Under the pieces are notes generated by a model, which was not told the origin of the DNA, did not search any database, and saw nothing but the letters and a program-made list of their open reading frames with translations. From contig OY744466.1 of assembly GCA_963556145.1 (NCBI GenBank), positions 4,588,001 to 4,652,000 on the forward strand: a stretch of 64,000 nt of DNA, given 5' to 3'. This document shows positions 33,692 through 45,092 of the stretch, one piece after another. Origin of the DNA: Hygrocybe punicea (taxonomy: Eukaryota; Basidiomycota; Agaricomycetes; Agaricales; Hygrophoraceae). The position numbers and the translations under genes are program-made. Position 1 is the first letter of the stretch. The number at the start of each line of letters is the position of its first letter.

Positions 33692-36311
33692 GCCTACATA
33701 GTCGTATGAGAGAACTCTGCTTTCCAACATGACATAATGACAACCAACCCTGGTAGGTATTTTGACGACCGGGGGGTATGCAGCTATGCGGTGACTGAGT
33801 AAAACAATCTAACCCGATATCCATTCACAACTCACGCCGTTCTGTGAGTTTGCCCGCCATATTTGCCCCCAACGACTTAATTTTTGGATCCGACTCCTTC
33901 GACATCTCAGTAATTGGCAGTATTCTAGATTCGATATCCTCGTAAAATGCAGCTGTGAGGAATAAGTACAAGATCGCACTCGATATCCGATCACCACTTA
34001 CACTGTTCCGCGGGTTTGGCCGGTGCATCTGCCGACAGGAACTGGACGCTCGAATTCGAGTCCCTCGACATGGAAACATGCGGTACGGTATGCTTAATGT
34101 CTTCATGGAATGCAGGAGTGACTCCGAGTAAGTGAGTGAAACATCTGACTTGACATCTATGCATGACTGACACTGTTCCGCGACTGTGGCCTCCGAGGAC
34201 CCAACACTCCAATTCCTACTCTGAATCGGGGAGAGTCTAGGTCCTCGAGCCCGGAATTTAGCTATCTATAGTGAGTGCAAGGTCCGGGTCAACATCCATT
34301 AACAACTCACGCGCTCGCTCAGCCAGCTCATTGGCCGCCGAGGACGGTATTCTCGGATCCTGGTTCTTCAAGAGCTCAACCACTTGTGAAAGTCGGGCCT
34401 CAGTTATTGCTGTGGAAAACAGGCATAACTTACCAGGAAGGCCGGGGATATTACTGTCCGTTGACAGAGTAGAATGAACGGGAACCTTCGCCTTTTCCCT
34501 ATCCAGACTAGGGGTAACAGGTATTTGCAGCATAGTGACCTCATCATCTACCAGGGGCGTTCCGGTTCCCTTTTCTGGTTTCGAGGCCAAAGACACGCAT
34601 CCTAAATGTTGAATGTGACCAATGTGATTGAGGGGAAGATTGAATTATACCATCTTCTTGCACAATATCGTACCTCTCGATGACTCGTCGGAGAAGTTCG
34701 AGGCCATTGAGGCCACCAGTTTCATCCTGCGAAACACAATGACATGTGGTGAAGAGTATGCCAACTCAATCGAGTGATGATACACAACCTCTTCCATAAC
34801 TCTGCACCATACGTCGTCATGTGTCACGGCAATTTCAGCATCAGGTTTCTATCGTGAATTATTAAGCTGACGTCGGAACAAAAAAATATGGAAGGTCGAA
34901 CCATGTCTAACAAGTATGAATTGATAATATCCAATGGATGAAAAGGCTGACCGGCACTGAGATACGTGGTCATTCATTGCTGGGGAACCAGACTTACCAC
35001 GTCCAGCGCAGGGAACTCTTCCACCAGGATTGTATCACCTGGGGTGTCAGATTGACGATTTTGCGATGCCGCGCCGTAGTTGTTGCCATGTAGACCTGGA
35101 AGCCACGGCAGTGTAGTCCCCCCTTGGCCCTTAGCTTGCCCCGCGTGGACATTGGTATCCGGTCGGACAACGTCGGTGACTAACACTTGCCGAGAGAAAA
35201 GCTTCCTCCTACGCAACTTTGCCTTGTATCCCCGAATGAAAATGCATTGATTCTGCGAATAGACTTCCTCAGAGCTGCCACCACTACGCGACCATATAGA
35301 ATTAGAAGTTCTCCATATGTAATGGGAATTATGATAGTTAGTGGGAAAGAATGACAACGACATCTCTGTGGTTCCTGTTACGTTGGAATAGCAGGCCGTA
35401 CCCCAGGTGGAGCATTTATCGGCACCCGTGATGACGACGAGATCTTCACGTTCTTCCATCTGGCTGTACCAGCGTGAAGCATTTCGTTTGATGTAGTTTT
35501 CCAACGGCGTACGGAAAGGAAGGTCAATCCGAGTGGCCCCGTCGGGCAATACCAGAATTGCGCCCTCAGGTGGAAGGCAAGCGAAGTGAAAAGTGCTGAT
35601 AATGACCGATCAGAATCGAAACGCATTCAGGGAAGGTATAATATCATCACCTATCATCGTGGACTCGAATGTCCGACTGTGACGTCGTGATGCCGTTGCT
35701 CCTAATTACATGGCCAGGAGGATAAGCTGAGGGTATTGTATCTATGTCAAGACATCTCAAAGGGTCAAAATCCAGATTGCGGAGGCGGTTGGCGGGGTCA
35801 TTGCTACCCAAGAAGACATTGCAAAGAAAAATAAATCTGCCATCGTACGAGATCTTGCCAACGTCACCAAGGCTGACACCTTGCCGTCGGTGTTCAGAGG
35901 GGGTTTCTGCTGGGATCGGCCACCAGAGTGGGTACCGTTCCCTTGGGTGAGAAGGATGCGGGTGTATGTATCTGGAGGGCTTCCGGTTTCCGCCAAACAA
36001 GGTGGACTAATAGTAGTAAGAAAGTAAGCTGGAATGACTCGTTCCACTCATGAGCAGTTACAACAAAGAGACACAATGGAGTGAGCGCTGACTAGGTTGT
36101 GGAGGAGCAGATTGTTCCTGATCACTTGTCCTACCCGGGTTGTAAATGTGGTAAGTGTTGCGGGTGCTGAGGTGACATTGAGATTACGACTTCCTCCTGC
36201 GATTGATCTACTGAGCTCGCCTTGAAAATGCTCCATCGCGGAATCGCTGAGGCAAGGCAGGGATGCTGGCTCAGTCTCGATGTGATCAACCTTGTCGTTA
36301 CGACCAGACAT
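33668..36311 (-). CDS. Gene A: unknown conserved domain plus HEAT-like repeat exon array, 695 aa
   Basis: Eleven exons join in phase (2088 nt): 36311-36093, 36006-35651, 35595-34998, 34946-34902, 34848-34789, 34726-34651, 34601-34311, 34261-34172, 34121-34002, 33952-33836 and 33783-33668. The first six encode a domain shared with gene B (43075-44524). Shared blocks are YPLWWP, VSLGDVGKIS, EGAILVLPDGA and VVITGADKCSTW, then the short exons HPLDIINSYLLDM and PDAEIAVTHDDVW. The last five end with repeats such as EARLSQVVELLKNQD and AFYEDIESRILPITEM with ANMAGKLTER, which look like HEAT or ARM units, each in its own phase-1 exon. I know this N-terminal family from agaricomycetes but not its function. 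HEAT arrays usually bind proteins. It is divergent from the UCH gene, 75 bp ATG to ATG. Confidence 0.65.
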
Positions 36312-36386
36312 GACAAGCGCTGTAGGTAGGCGCTGGTGTGCATGATATCCACAATCAACAACAGAAATATTATTTACATCATAATC

Positions 36387-37258
36387 ATGAGTAACTCCTC
36401 GAAATACCGGAAACACTACATCCCTCTCGAGTCCAACCCAATAATATTCACGCAGCTGATCCGCAGACTAGGCGTCTCCGATCTCGAGTTCCAAGATGTA
36501 TACTCACTCGATCCCGAAATGATCGCACTAGTTCCTCGTCCGGTATTTGCTCTGATCCTGGTCTTCCCAACGACGGAAATGTACGAGGAACAAGTGAAAC
36601 AGGAGGAGGCTATCAGGCAAGAGTATGTCGGTAGTGGTGATGATGAGGACGTTATTTGGTTTCGGCAGACCATCAATAATGCTTGTGGGCTGTATGGGAT
36701 CTTGCATGCAGTGTGCAATGGGAACGCGAGAAACTTCATACGTGAGTTTTTCACTGTATGCGTTTGCGCATCGTCATGCGGCACACAGAAGCATCACTGC
36801 CTGCCTAGCGTTCTCTGGCATTTGCTTAACCCAGTATACGTCTTGTGCTAACTATCAGAACTGTGACAGAACCTGGTTCTTCGCTTGCAAATCTCCTTGC
36901 GACCTGTGTGCCTCTAGCACCCCATGATCGTGCGCTAGTCCTTGAGGACTCGAAAGATCTAGAAGACGCCCACGCCGATGCCGCCAAGCAAGGAGATTCC
37001 GCTGCACCGGCCAATGCTGAAGATGAGGTCGATTTCCACTATGTTTGCTTTATTCGGTCGCATAAGAATGGACGGCTGTATGAGATGGACGGGGACAAGA
37101 AGGGTCCAGTGGATAGTGGCCGCACATCACGCGACAATGACGATATGTTGGGCGAAGCTGGGTTGGAGTTGGTGAGACGGTTTCTAAGGAGAGAAATGGG
37201 CAAGAATTTAAATTTCAGTCTTCTGGCCTTGGTACCGACAGGTCACAATCAAGCTTGA
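36387..37258 (+). CDS. Ubiquitin carboxyl-terminal hydrolase, UCH (C12) family, 247 aa
   Basis: Exon 1 is 36387-36741, exon 2 is 36870-37258, with a 128-nt intron (GTGAGT...GACAG, phase 1). All UCH active-site elements are present: oxyanion Gln94 and nucleophile Cys100 in RQTINNACGLYG, general base His175 in DFHYVCFI, and Asp192 in LYEMDGDKKGP. Length is that of UCH-L1/L3 and yeast Yuh1 (about 230-240 aa). The enzyme removes small adducts from the C-terminus of ubiquitin or Nedd8/Rub1 in cytosol and nucleus. An acidic Ala-rich insert (residues about 145-172) lies in the crossover-loop region. It is divergent from gene A and convergent with the ankyrin gene, with 60 bp between stops. Confidence 0.9.
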
Positions 37259-37318
37259 CGTCCTCAGATCTCCGTCCTCGCCTATACAGCTAGTACATAT
37301 ATGTCATATAAGTATCAC

Positions 37319-39609
37319 TCAATTTGCCTCCAATGCATCAGCGTCGTCCGATTCGCTGTCATCGCTAAAGCCTTCCCTTAATTCCTCTAAACTAGTGGAA
37401 TTGATGATCCCCCATGATGCGCTGGAACCATTCTCATCGTCGTCACTCACTTCGACAATTTTGCCTTTTGACATCAAAATCTGCATGACTTTCTCGTTTC
37501 CACCATCCCGACTAACAAGATCCCACGCAGTCTGACCGGCAGCAGTCATAGCGTCCCAATCCAGTGGAGCATTGCCAAATTCCGCCAATAACTCAATAAC
37601 ATCCATACGGTTCCACGATGCAGCCACATGCAAAGGCGTCCAACCTTCGTGATCCCTCGCGTTGACATCTACTCCTGCCTGAAGCAGTATTTTCATCACA
37701 TCATGGAAGCCACCGTCAGCCTGGTCGACATAAGGTCCGGCGATGACTAGGTGAAGCAAGGGCATGCCCCCAGCATAAGAAGATCGCAGTTGGTGTGGGT
37801 TTGCGCCGTACGTGAGCAGGATCCGAACGGCCGAAGCCCAGCCATATTCCACTGCCCATGCGAGCGGTGTTCGACCACGAGCATCTGGAGCATCAATGAT
37901 GTCTAACAACTTGGCAGGATCGGACGATAGGGAAAAGTAATCTTCGAGGCTTCCGTGGCTGCAGTCGATACGAAAGAGTACTTCGTGCAGAGGAGTGAAC
38001 TTTCGCTCCAGTCTGTAATCGTCAAAAACATCGATGGTATGCTTCGAGAATATACGGGCGATATCATGAAGGCTATTGAGGTCAAAGGGTTCATCAATGT
38101 TTTCCATTGCCGAGGCAACTAGGATGTCGTCAATAGCTGTATCGATGGGTGTACTATACATTGCATAGTCAGCGATCAAGGGCCGGATGTTCATAAGCGG
38201 GTATGTTCAGTAGGTCAACGCACTTGCCTATCTCGTCTTCCCAGTAGGGGTCGGCGCCGGCATCAAGCAACATCTTGCAGGTGTCAAGTGCAGTGGTGGC
38301 ACCTGCGCTTCTCCAGCCATAATATACCGCGTACTAAGGATACATCAGGAAATGTTGCATTCCCCTTTTCCAGGAAATGAGCTCACATAGAGCAGACCCA
38401 GGCCATATGGGTCGACATCATGGACGGAAGCTTTTCTCGATAACAACAGAGTTTTGATCCCCTGAATGTCTCCTTCCTGTACGCAGATGAATATTGGGGA
38501 ATCATACATGATTGTCTTGGTAGTTTGGATGGAAAAGTGCAATGGGATGCCGCGCAGGCTGAAATTCATGCTGATATCCGCGATTCTAGCCAAGGAAGAA
38601 GGTAGAAAATAGCGAATTTGGGCAGTGAAGCCCGTTCGCCGGCACGTTTGTTCGTCACATTCGGTTGAGAACCATCGTGGTAGATCTGAATATGCAAATG
38701 AAAGATTGCCGAAATAAGATGATAGATTTCGCGGAGAACGCAGGACGGAGCGGGAGTGGCATCGGCAAGGACAATCATCCAAGCAGCGGAGCGGTGTGCT
38801 CGGCCTGCGAGGAGACATCATGGAGTTGCTTTGTTGAATCCTGCCACCCAAATTCGCTCTACCGCGTCTATCTCCGATTCGGTTCCGCGATGGCTGTCCA
38901 ATGGAGCACAGACTGCTACGGAGAAAACCAAACATTTCCTCTCTGCGCTGATTGTCATCCTCCATCATCTTCATATGTTGTTGGTGTTGTAAAAGCTGCT
39001 GGAGTACCAAGTCGTGGTGGTGAACCAACTGTCGGGACATCACCTCTTGTTTATCTATCAAAAGCCGTAGCATGCTGGAGGTAGAATTCGCTTCCAGCGC
39101 TATTTCTTTCATGCCGGCTTCAATCCCTTGTGCTGTCGACCTTTTCCGCCCACATGGATGACTCTGACAGACACGCCGGAAAACGGAGACACTCACGAAG
39201 TACCAACGACAATCAGACTGCACAACGATGAGCTCCGCAAGCGCAAGGCCTCTTTCAATTTCTTGCATTGTTTTGCATACCTGATCCATTTTATTCGACG
39301 AACTTCGATAGCACCAGTGCCTGACTCTTGCTTCTTCACTTTCTCGATTAGTGCATGTACCTCTTCAATTGTCGTCCTGCACCGTTCTACCAGGTTGGAA
39401 TGTGCAACGTCATTTGGGATTGATAGTAGTCCTGCTTCTTGGACCTGTATGGCTTTGTGGAGGATTAGACAGGTATCTGTGAGTTCATTTATCAGAGCAA
39501 TAAGGTCGTTTTGGGCGTCTTTGAGAGTATCGATGACCTCGTAGGCAGCGGTACAAACGCCGAGGGCGAAGGATGCGAGCCCCACAATCGTCGACACGGC
39601 ATCCGCCAT
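37319..39609 (-). CDS. Ankyrin-repeat protein with STAND-type N-terminal domain
   Basis: ATG at 39609 (MADAVSTIVGLASFALG) opens a helical region like the fungal STAND N-terminal domain (PigL_N type). Exon 1 ends near 39197. Exon 2 (about 39130-38387) has a Gln-rich coil (LVHHHDLVLQQLLQHQQH), the cysteine-rich CPCRCHSRS motif and the block CVQEGDIQGIKTLLLSRKAS. Exon 3 is 38333-38224. Exon 4 is 38153-37319, with ankyrin repeats such as RGRTPLAWAVEYGWASAV and EGWTPLHVAASWNRMDVIEL, then an acidic tail. Exons 2-4 splice in phase (GTGAGC...CTTAG; GTGCGT...TATAG). The exon 1-2 join is unresolved. No NACHT or NB-ARC domain is present. I infer a protein-interaction role in signalling. Confidence 0.75.
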
Positions 39610-40146
39610 GCGCCTGCCAGTGTCGACTTCGAGAACTTGAAGCAAGTCGTACGGCAAGCTGTCATTAAGCTGGAACAGGCAAGTTTGGCCCAACAGCCGA
39701 ATAGCACTAAAATTTCGTAAAAATGTGTGACTACGCCGGACGGAATGATCACCATCCGGATAAATCTTTGGCAAAAATCGCTGAAGGCCATATGGCCCTT
39801 GCCCGCTGACGGCCGGTTCAGGGTCGATTAATTGCAACAAACCTGTCGGCGTTAATGCATGCGCTAATGTTGCCGTCGAGTCGTGTCAACTCTCATGAAC
39901 TCATTAATATTGTCATGAGTCAAGCTGAGAGCATTGACAAGCATAAGGTGCACTGCCGTTGCAAACTTATCTAGTAGGCCTATAGGTCATCAAGTTGATA
40001 TATGTCCTGCACTTGGTCTTGATTTCACGAAGTCTACATTACTAGCAAAATATCATACTGCTGTTAATTACCCAGCCCGTAAACAGAGGTCGAAGACGAA
40101 AGTAATGGTTATCGTTCCGAAAATCCGTTACTACAGAAAATGGTGC
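39610..40146. other. Intergenic region
   Basis: Lies 5' of the ankyrin gene and 3' of the metacaspase gene. Short frames only. No repeat seen. Confidence 0.4.
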
Positions 40147-42869
40147 TCAAAGTCTGGAAACGGTGACCGCAGCGACCCACGAATGATACTTAGTCTCGGG
40201 TGGCTTCTTGTTGGCGCCCCGTGACGAACAAGCCCAGGGAGATGGCTGAGCCATCCAGCTCATATCAATGAACTGATTGGACACAAATAACTTGATGAAC
40301 CCTGTGTCGGACCGTTGGTTCTCCTTCAGAGTGAATTGGATCGGATCGCCGTCATCTACGCCAATGGTGAGGGTGGATTGATCTCTCAGCGAGGGGGTCA
40401 CTACGTCACTGGAGGGAAGGTACCATGGCTGATGTCACCGTCAGTAAGTCATGTTGAAACACCAGGTGAATGGTCGAGCACGTACGTCTATGCTGTAATC
40501 GGATGGGTCAAAGTAGAAGAGGTAGGGGAAAATGTTATGGCCCGAACGATTGTTGATGGCGATACCATATAGAGCACCATCATTCGGAAGTGTTGCTTTA
40601 TAGTTGGCGAGAACGTTTCCGACCCGTTTATCTGGCTCGTAGGAAAATGCTGTGTCGACCAGGCGGTACAACTCCAAAGTCACCGTCTGCTCAAGTGGAT
40701 CTACAACAGGGTACGGTCCAATGCCATGGTTGACTCCAAGGTAGAAATTGAAATGCGCAACTCCATCGAGCAAGCAGTCAAGCTTGTATGGCGGGTGGAC
40801 CCACACTGTTTGGCTTGCGTGTTTGGGAATGAGGGGATCTAATCTCTCGATATGGAGTCCTCCATTGGAATCCCGCCGGAGCGCGACGCCAGCGTCTGAG
40901 CGAGAATGTACTTGTATAAAGTTTCGTCTGATAAGATGAGTCGCACCATCGGCGTGGGGCACAAGGGTGTCTCGTTTGGGATCGAGGAGATTAAAGACTT
41001 GAGGCTCGAAGTTCGACGTGAGGAATACCTTTAATACCAGTTTCCAATCCAACACCACTGCTCTCGCCCCTGGTGGTACTATAAATATACCGTCACCAGG
41101 CCGCCGAACTAGTACCGATGTTACGGCAGCGACTGTTTTGACGACCAAGATGCCGAGAGGACGACCACTCTGATCTTGGACCGCGAATTCTGTACCCGTC
41201 TCAATTCCACGAAGACTACCACCATCCACCTCGAAAGTGTCATCTCTTCGTGGAGTCAACCCGAACGTCCCTGAATCACCAGCAGCCGACGTTATGCCAA
41301 ACAAGAAACGGTTTTTGTGGATTCCTTCGCACTGAGGATGTTGAATACCAAGCTCTGGTAAGCCACTGATGAGCTTGGAATAGGTAACTCGCTCCAGGAC
41401 GGCCTGGTGAAGATGTTTAACCAGAAGGTTTGTAAATGCACCACATGGCTCTTCAGCGGTCGTGGACTCGAACGCGACCTCATCTGGCCGGCAGGCGGCC
41501 AAGAGGACATGAGAGGACAGATCCTTGTTCTGGAACCCAGCACGTGAGTTAACTGGGCCAGGACCCGTCTTCCAAATATCGCTGTCGAGATTTTCGGGGA
41601 TGGGAAGAGGCGTGATGGCAGAGCGAGCCTTCCCGCGCTGCAGGTTCCGTGTCGCACCGCCGGAATGGCAGGAATCGATGATCACAGTCTGGCCAAGAAG
41701 TCAGGGGCGGTAGATGGAAAACTACAGGTAAACTGAGATACGGACAATATTGTTTCCTTTGGTACTTGCCAGTTCATCAAGCATTGCATTCATGGTACGG
41801 TCGGGTATTCCATGGATCAAAGACCCCCGGGAATCCTTGGTACCCTGGTCGTGAGGGCAGAGAGACTCGACTTTACCGATAGGCCATCCCCTTGGAGCGT
41901 CAAGACGACTACCGTGGCCAGCGAAAAAAATGACGATGGCATCTTCCTTCTCGATCTTGCTGTTCTGAATTAAGTGAGAACGGAAGCTGGATATGATAGC
42001 GTCACGGGTTGCGGACTCGTTGGTGAGAAAGACGATGTGAGAGGATGGTACGTGGAGTCGTTGAGTGAGGAATGCTTGGATCGATTTCGCATCGTTCACG
42101 CTGCCATCCAAAGTGTCGAATGTGGGGCATTTATACTGTTCAACCATTGAATATCACACAACCCCTTGTGGTCTCAGATAATACCTTATTAATTCCAATT
42201 ATAAGAGCAAAAATCGTACATCTAGAGCGACTGCTGCTTCAAAATCAACAATTTAGAGTCGCCGAATGATTTGTTCAGTAACACTCACGGCAGGCTACAC
42301 TTGACGCGAAATGTAATTGTGACGGGACTTGCGGAATTCATGGCTAACAATGCTTTGGTCTGCTCTAGATATTATCGGACGTTTGAGATCTTGGGTCTTC
42401 CACAGTAAAACAACTAGATTAATACCTTCCTCTGTTTCTAAGTTGAGTGCGCAGTCTTCGATTTGCCCGAGTAAGACATGGCCTTTGATACGACTTGAGT
42501 GATAGAGCTTGATCGTGAGTTTTTCAGAACCTCTTCTCGTGCTTCCGAGGAGCGTCAAAGAAATGGATATTTCAGAATGCGCTTTGAACTCACAATCTGA
42601 AGGCTTCATTCCAAACTGGCTGTAATTTTCTGCTGGAGACTCTCGTCCTGAATTCTTGGTCCCCCATTGCTAGTGTGACATAGGAGTGGGGAGGCAAAAT
42701 AGGCGCTCGTTTGAGTCCATTTACTCTCACAACTACAATGACATGTAAGCTGTCTTGTATTTTTCACAAGGGATTGCCAGGACACACCGGTCAACTCAAT
42801 CGTGAGATCAATATGCCTAGAATGATCCGTGAGTTCAACCGAACCAAGTAATAGTCTTGAGGCGCTCAC
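40147..42869 (-). CDS. Metacaspase-like C14 peptidase with C2-like N-terminus
   Basis: Reading 5' to 3', the region 42869-42295 resembles a C2 domain (LLGSVELTDHSRHIDLTIEL, PVWNEAF, KAHSEISISLTLLGS, LLGQIEDCALNL), with exon limits unresolved. Then CTIFALIIGINK (to 42185), exon 42135-41746 and exon 41688-40486 form the caspase fold. It has DGSVNDAKSIQ, catalytic His in FFAGHGS and catalytic Cys in IDSCHSGG. The last exon, 40428-40147, has STLTIGVDDGD and FIKLFVSNQFIDMS. Joins are phase 0. The GNNI/TVIIDSCHSGG junction uses donor GTCCGT. Metacaspases cleave after Arg/Lys, often calcium-dependent, in stress and cell death. The long C-terminal beta-rich region matches agaricomycete metacaspase paralogues. 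No lesions seen. Confidence 0.8.
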
Positions 42870-43074
42870 GACAGTCCAGTCTTCTTGTCAGATTTGGCGG
42901 GTTCCAGACGCGGTCTTGTCGGGTGATGAGGCCCTCTTGTCACGTATGATAAGTCCGTGATCGCCGGTGCGGGAGGAGAATCGGACCCAGCGCCGGAATC
43001 ATCAACACTATTCCAAGGAAGTACGGATACGGTGGCTGGATGATCATTAATATGGAAAAAATGGGCTTTTTCTT

Positions 43075-44524
43075 CTACTGACTTGAGGTCCTGATGGGGA
43101 TATATTTTGCAGCGATACGGCGAAGGAGCTCTGCGTCTTCAGGGAAGATGGTATCCTGTTGAACGAGGAAAAATCAGTCCAAAAGCTTTTCATGGGCAGG
43201 AAATCAGACATTATTGAGAACGGAGCGCCAGATATCATCATGCGTTATAACAATCTCCACATTGGGATTCTGTTCAATAATAAGAGAGTGTCAACTTCAA
43301 GTCGAAGTGCTTCAAGAAATGCATACGCTGGCAAACAACCAATTAACAATTGGGCACGATGGATGGTACACCTGTTTTAATGAACATCGGTGAAAACAGA
43401 GCGAAGGCCAATGATGTTCACCTCATTATCAGGAAACGTATGAATTGTCACATGGTGTGCAGGCAGAGTAATTTCGCCGCGATCCTGGAGAGATGTTGTG
43501 ACATTTGTTGTTTGGATTGGCATGTTGCTTCCAGAAGGTACACCCGAAGACAGATCCTTGCTAGAGATAGAGGAGGTTCCAGGTTTGTCCTTTGGAGGGG
43601 ACCTGTCCAACTTGATGAACCCGATATCACGCACTGTGACTTTCTTCCCAATTAATCGATGAAAAAAATTCCTCGATGCTTCTATCCAAAAGCCTCGAAT
43701 GAAAAGTGTTTGATTCTTGTATCGGCTAGCGGGGTGAGGGCCTTTGCGCACAGTTGGAGGCACTAAAAGTTCTCGGTGGTAATCAATACCGGCATGAATA
43801 TCTGCTTGATTGGCAACTTTGAACTCGAGAGACAGTTCGATGTCCGTAGAGGGTCGTGACACCGATGTCATGGCCCAGGACGATCCTTTATTGCAACCAG
43901 TAACAACGAATATGCTCGGTGTCATCCTGGCAAACTTGGGTCCATTCGCATGCTCCAACCAGGATTCAGCATTAGAATCCACAATGTCGTACAGTTTGTT
44001 AAGGCTGAGCAGGTCGATGCGACAAGCCCCATTCGGTAGAACAAGAACTGCTCCCTCCATTCTGGATGTGCTGGAACGTAATTGCCCACCCCCTCCAATG
44101 GGAGCACAGCTGCGATAAACTTCAAGTTGGTGAGACAATATTTGGACAACAGGCAAAGCACGCACGAAACTGGCGTGAAACAAAGACCAGCATCGATCGT
44201 TGTTTGTCTCATAGTCGCACTAGTAACATGTCCCATGGGATCTCGCCAATTGGGCTCTGGATCAATATCCACGGATTCATCCAGCTTGACTCTCCTGAAG
44301 CCCGGAGGGGTGCGGCCGACATTAACGGCGTGATCATGAGGCAGGGTGGCGTTGAACATATATGCAAATGTACCAGAAGAAGTAATTGTTCCGACATCGC
44401 CGATACGAATGCCTTTGGTGACATATGCAGGAAAGTTACCAGGTGGGCTTGGCCGCCAAAGAGGATAACCGTGACCAAGAGGAGAGAGACAGCGAACGTA
44501 GACGTTGACCTCATGCTCTGACAT
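43075..44524 (-). CDS. Gene B: paralogue of gene A without the HEAT array, 410 aa
   Basis: Exons 44524-44166, 44109-43422, 43371-43327, 43269-43210 and 43155-43075 sum to 1233 nt in one frame. ATG at 44524 gives MSEHEVNVYVRC. Shared blocks with gene A are GYPLWRP, IRIGDVGTITSSG, EGAVLVLPNGA and FVVTGCNKGSSW, then the 45-nt exon VYHPSCPIVNWLFAS, the 60-nt exon NPNVEIVITHDDIWRSVLNN and DAELLRRIAAKYIPI. Intron positions and phases are the same as in gene A. It stops where gene A goes on into HEAT-like repeats. Function is unknown. The THDD motif and ITG segments recur in both and may mark the core. It lies 205 bp 3'-ward of the metacaspase gene on the same strand. Confidence 0.75.
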
Positions 44525-45084
44525 GATGCCAGTGCGTTAACGGCTACATCAGCAAACCTTGATTGGTGAGCAAGCGCTGTAGCGGAGTCATAGCATAGCG
44601 TCACACGCAGGTCCCTTTCGATAGCGTTAGTCAGCGTCACACTGGGTGCATAACCAAATATGATGGGTCAACACATGGTTAATATATGGAAAACTTCCTC
44701 TAAAGTATTTTACCGTATTTGGGTTTAAATGATTGTGAAAATAATTAGTGTATGTTCAAGATATTTTGGTAAATTGAGTTTAAAAAATAATTTTACTCAA
44801 GTCTAATAGACGAGAGCACCTCACTTTGTGTGCTGCTATTGCCTCATGCATCCCACCTGCATAGCTTCACTGTATTCCCTCTTATGGGCGTAATCCCTAC
44901 TCATAGGCGCATCACCTTTTTTATACGTATCAACCTTTCCCTACCTCCGGGTGAACCCATAACCACATCGGGAAACAGGAGCTGTCTCACCCTCTTGTTT
45001 CCTCACTGCATTGGTTCACCCAGGTAGCATATTCCTTTGTGCTCTATTCCATATTCTTTACTAAGGAATGTGATAGACTTGTAT
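44525..45084. other. Intergenic region
   Basis: AT-rich (many TTTA runs near 44690-44800). No gene recognised. It ends at the target duplication of the hAT element. Confidence 0.4.
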
Positions 45085-45092
45085 AATGAAAT

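Noticed and set aside
35900..36047. Frameshift in the first part of gene A (YTRILLTQGNG in one frame, YPLWWP in another)
   Set aside because: Splicing 36093 to 36006 in phase 0 gives one continuous frame into YPLWWP, so no frameshift is needed.
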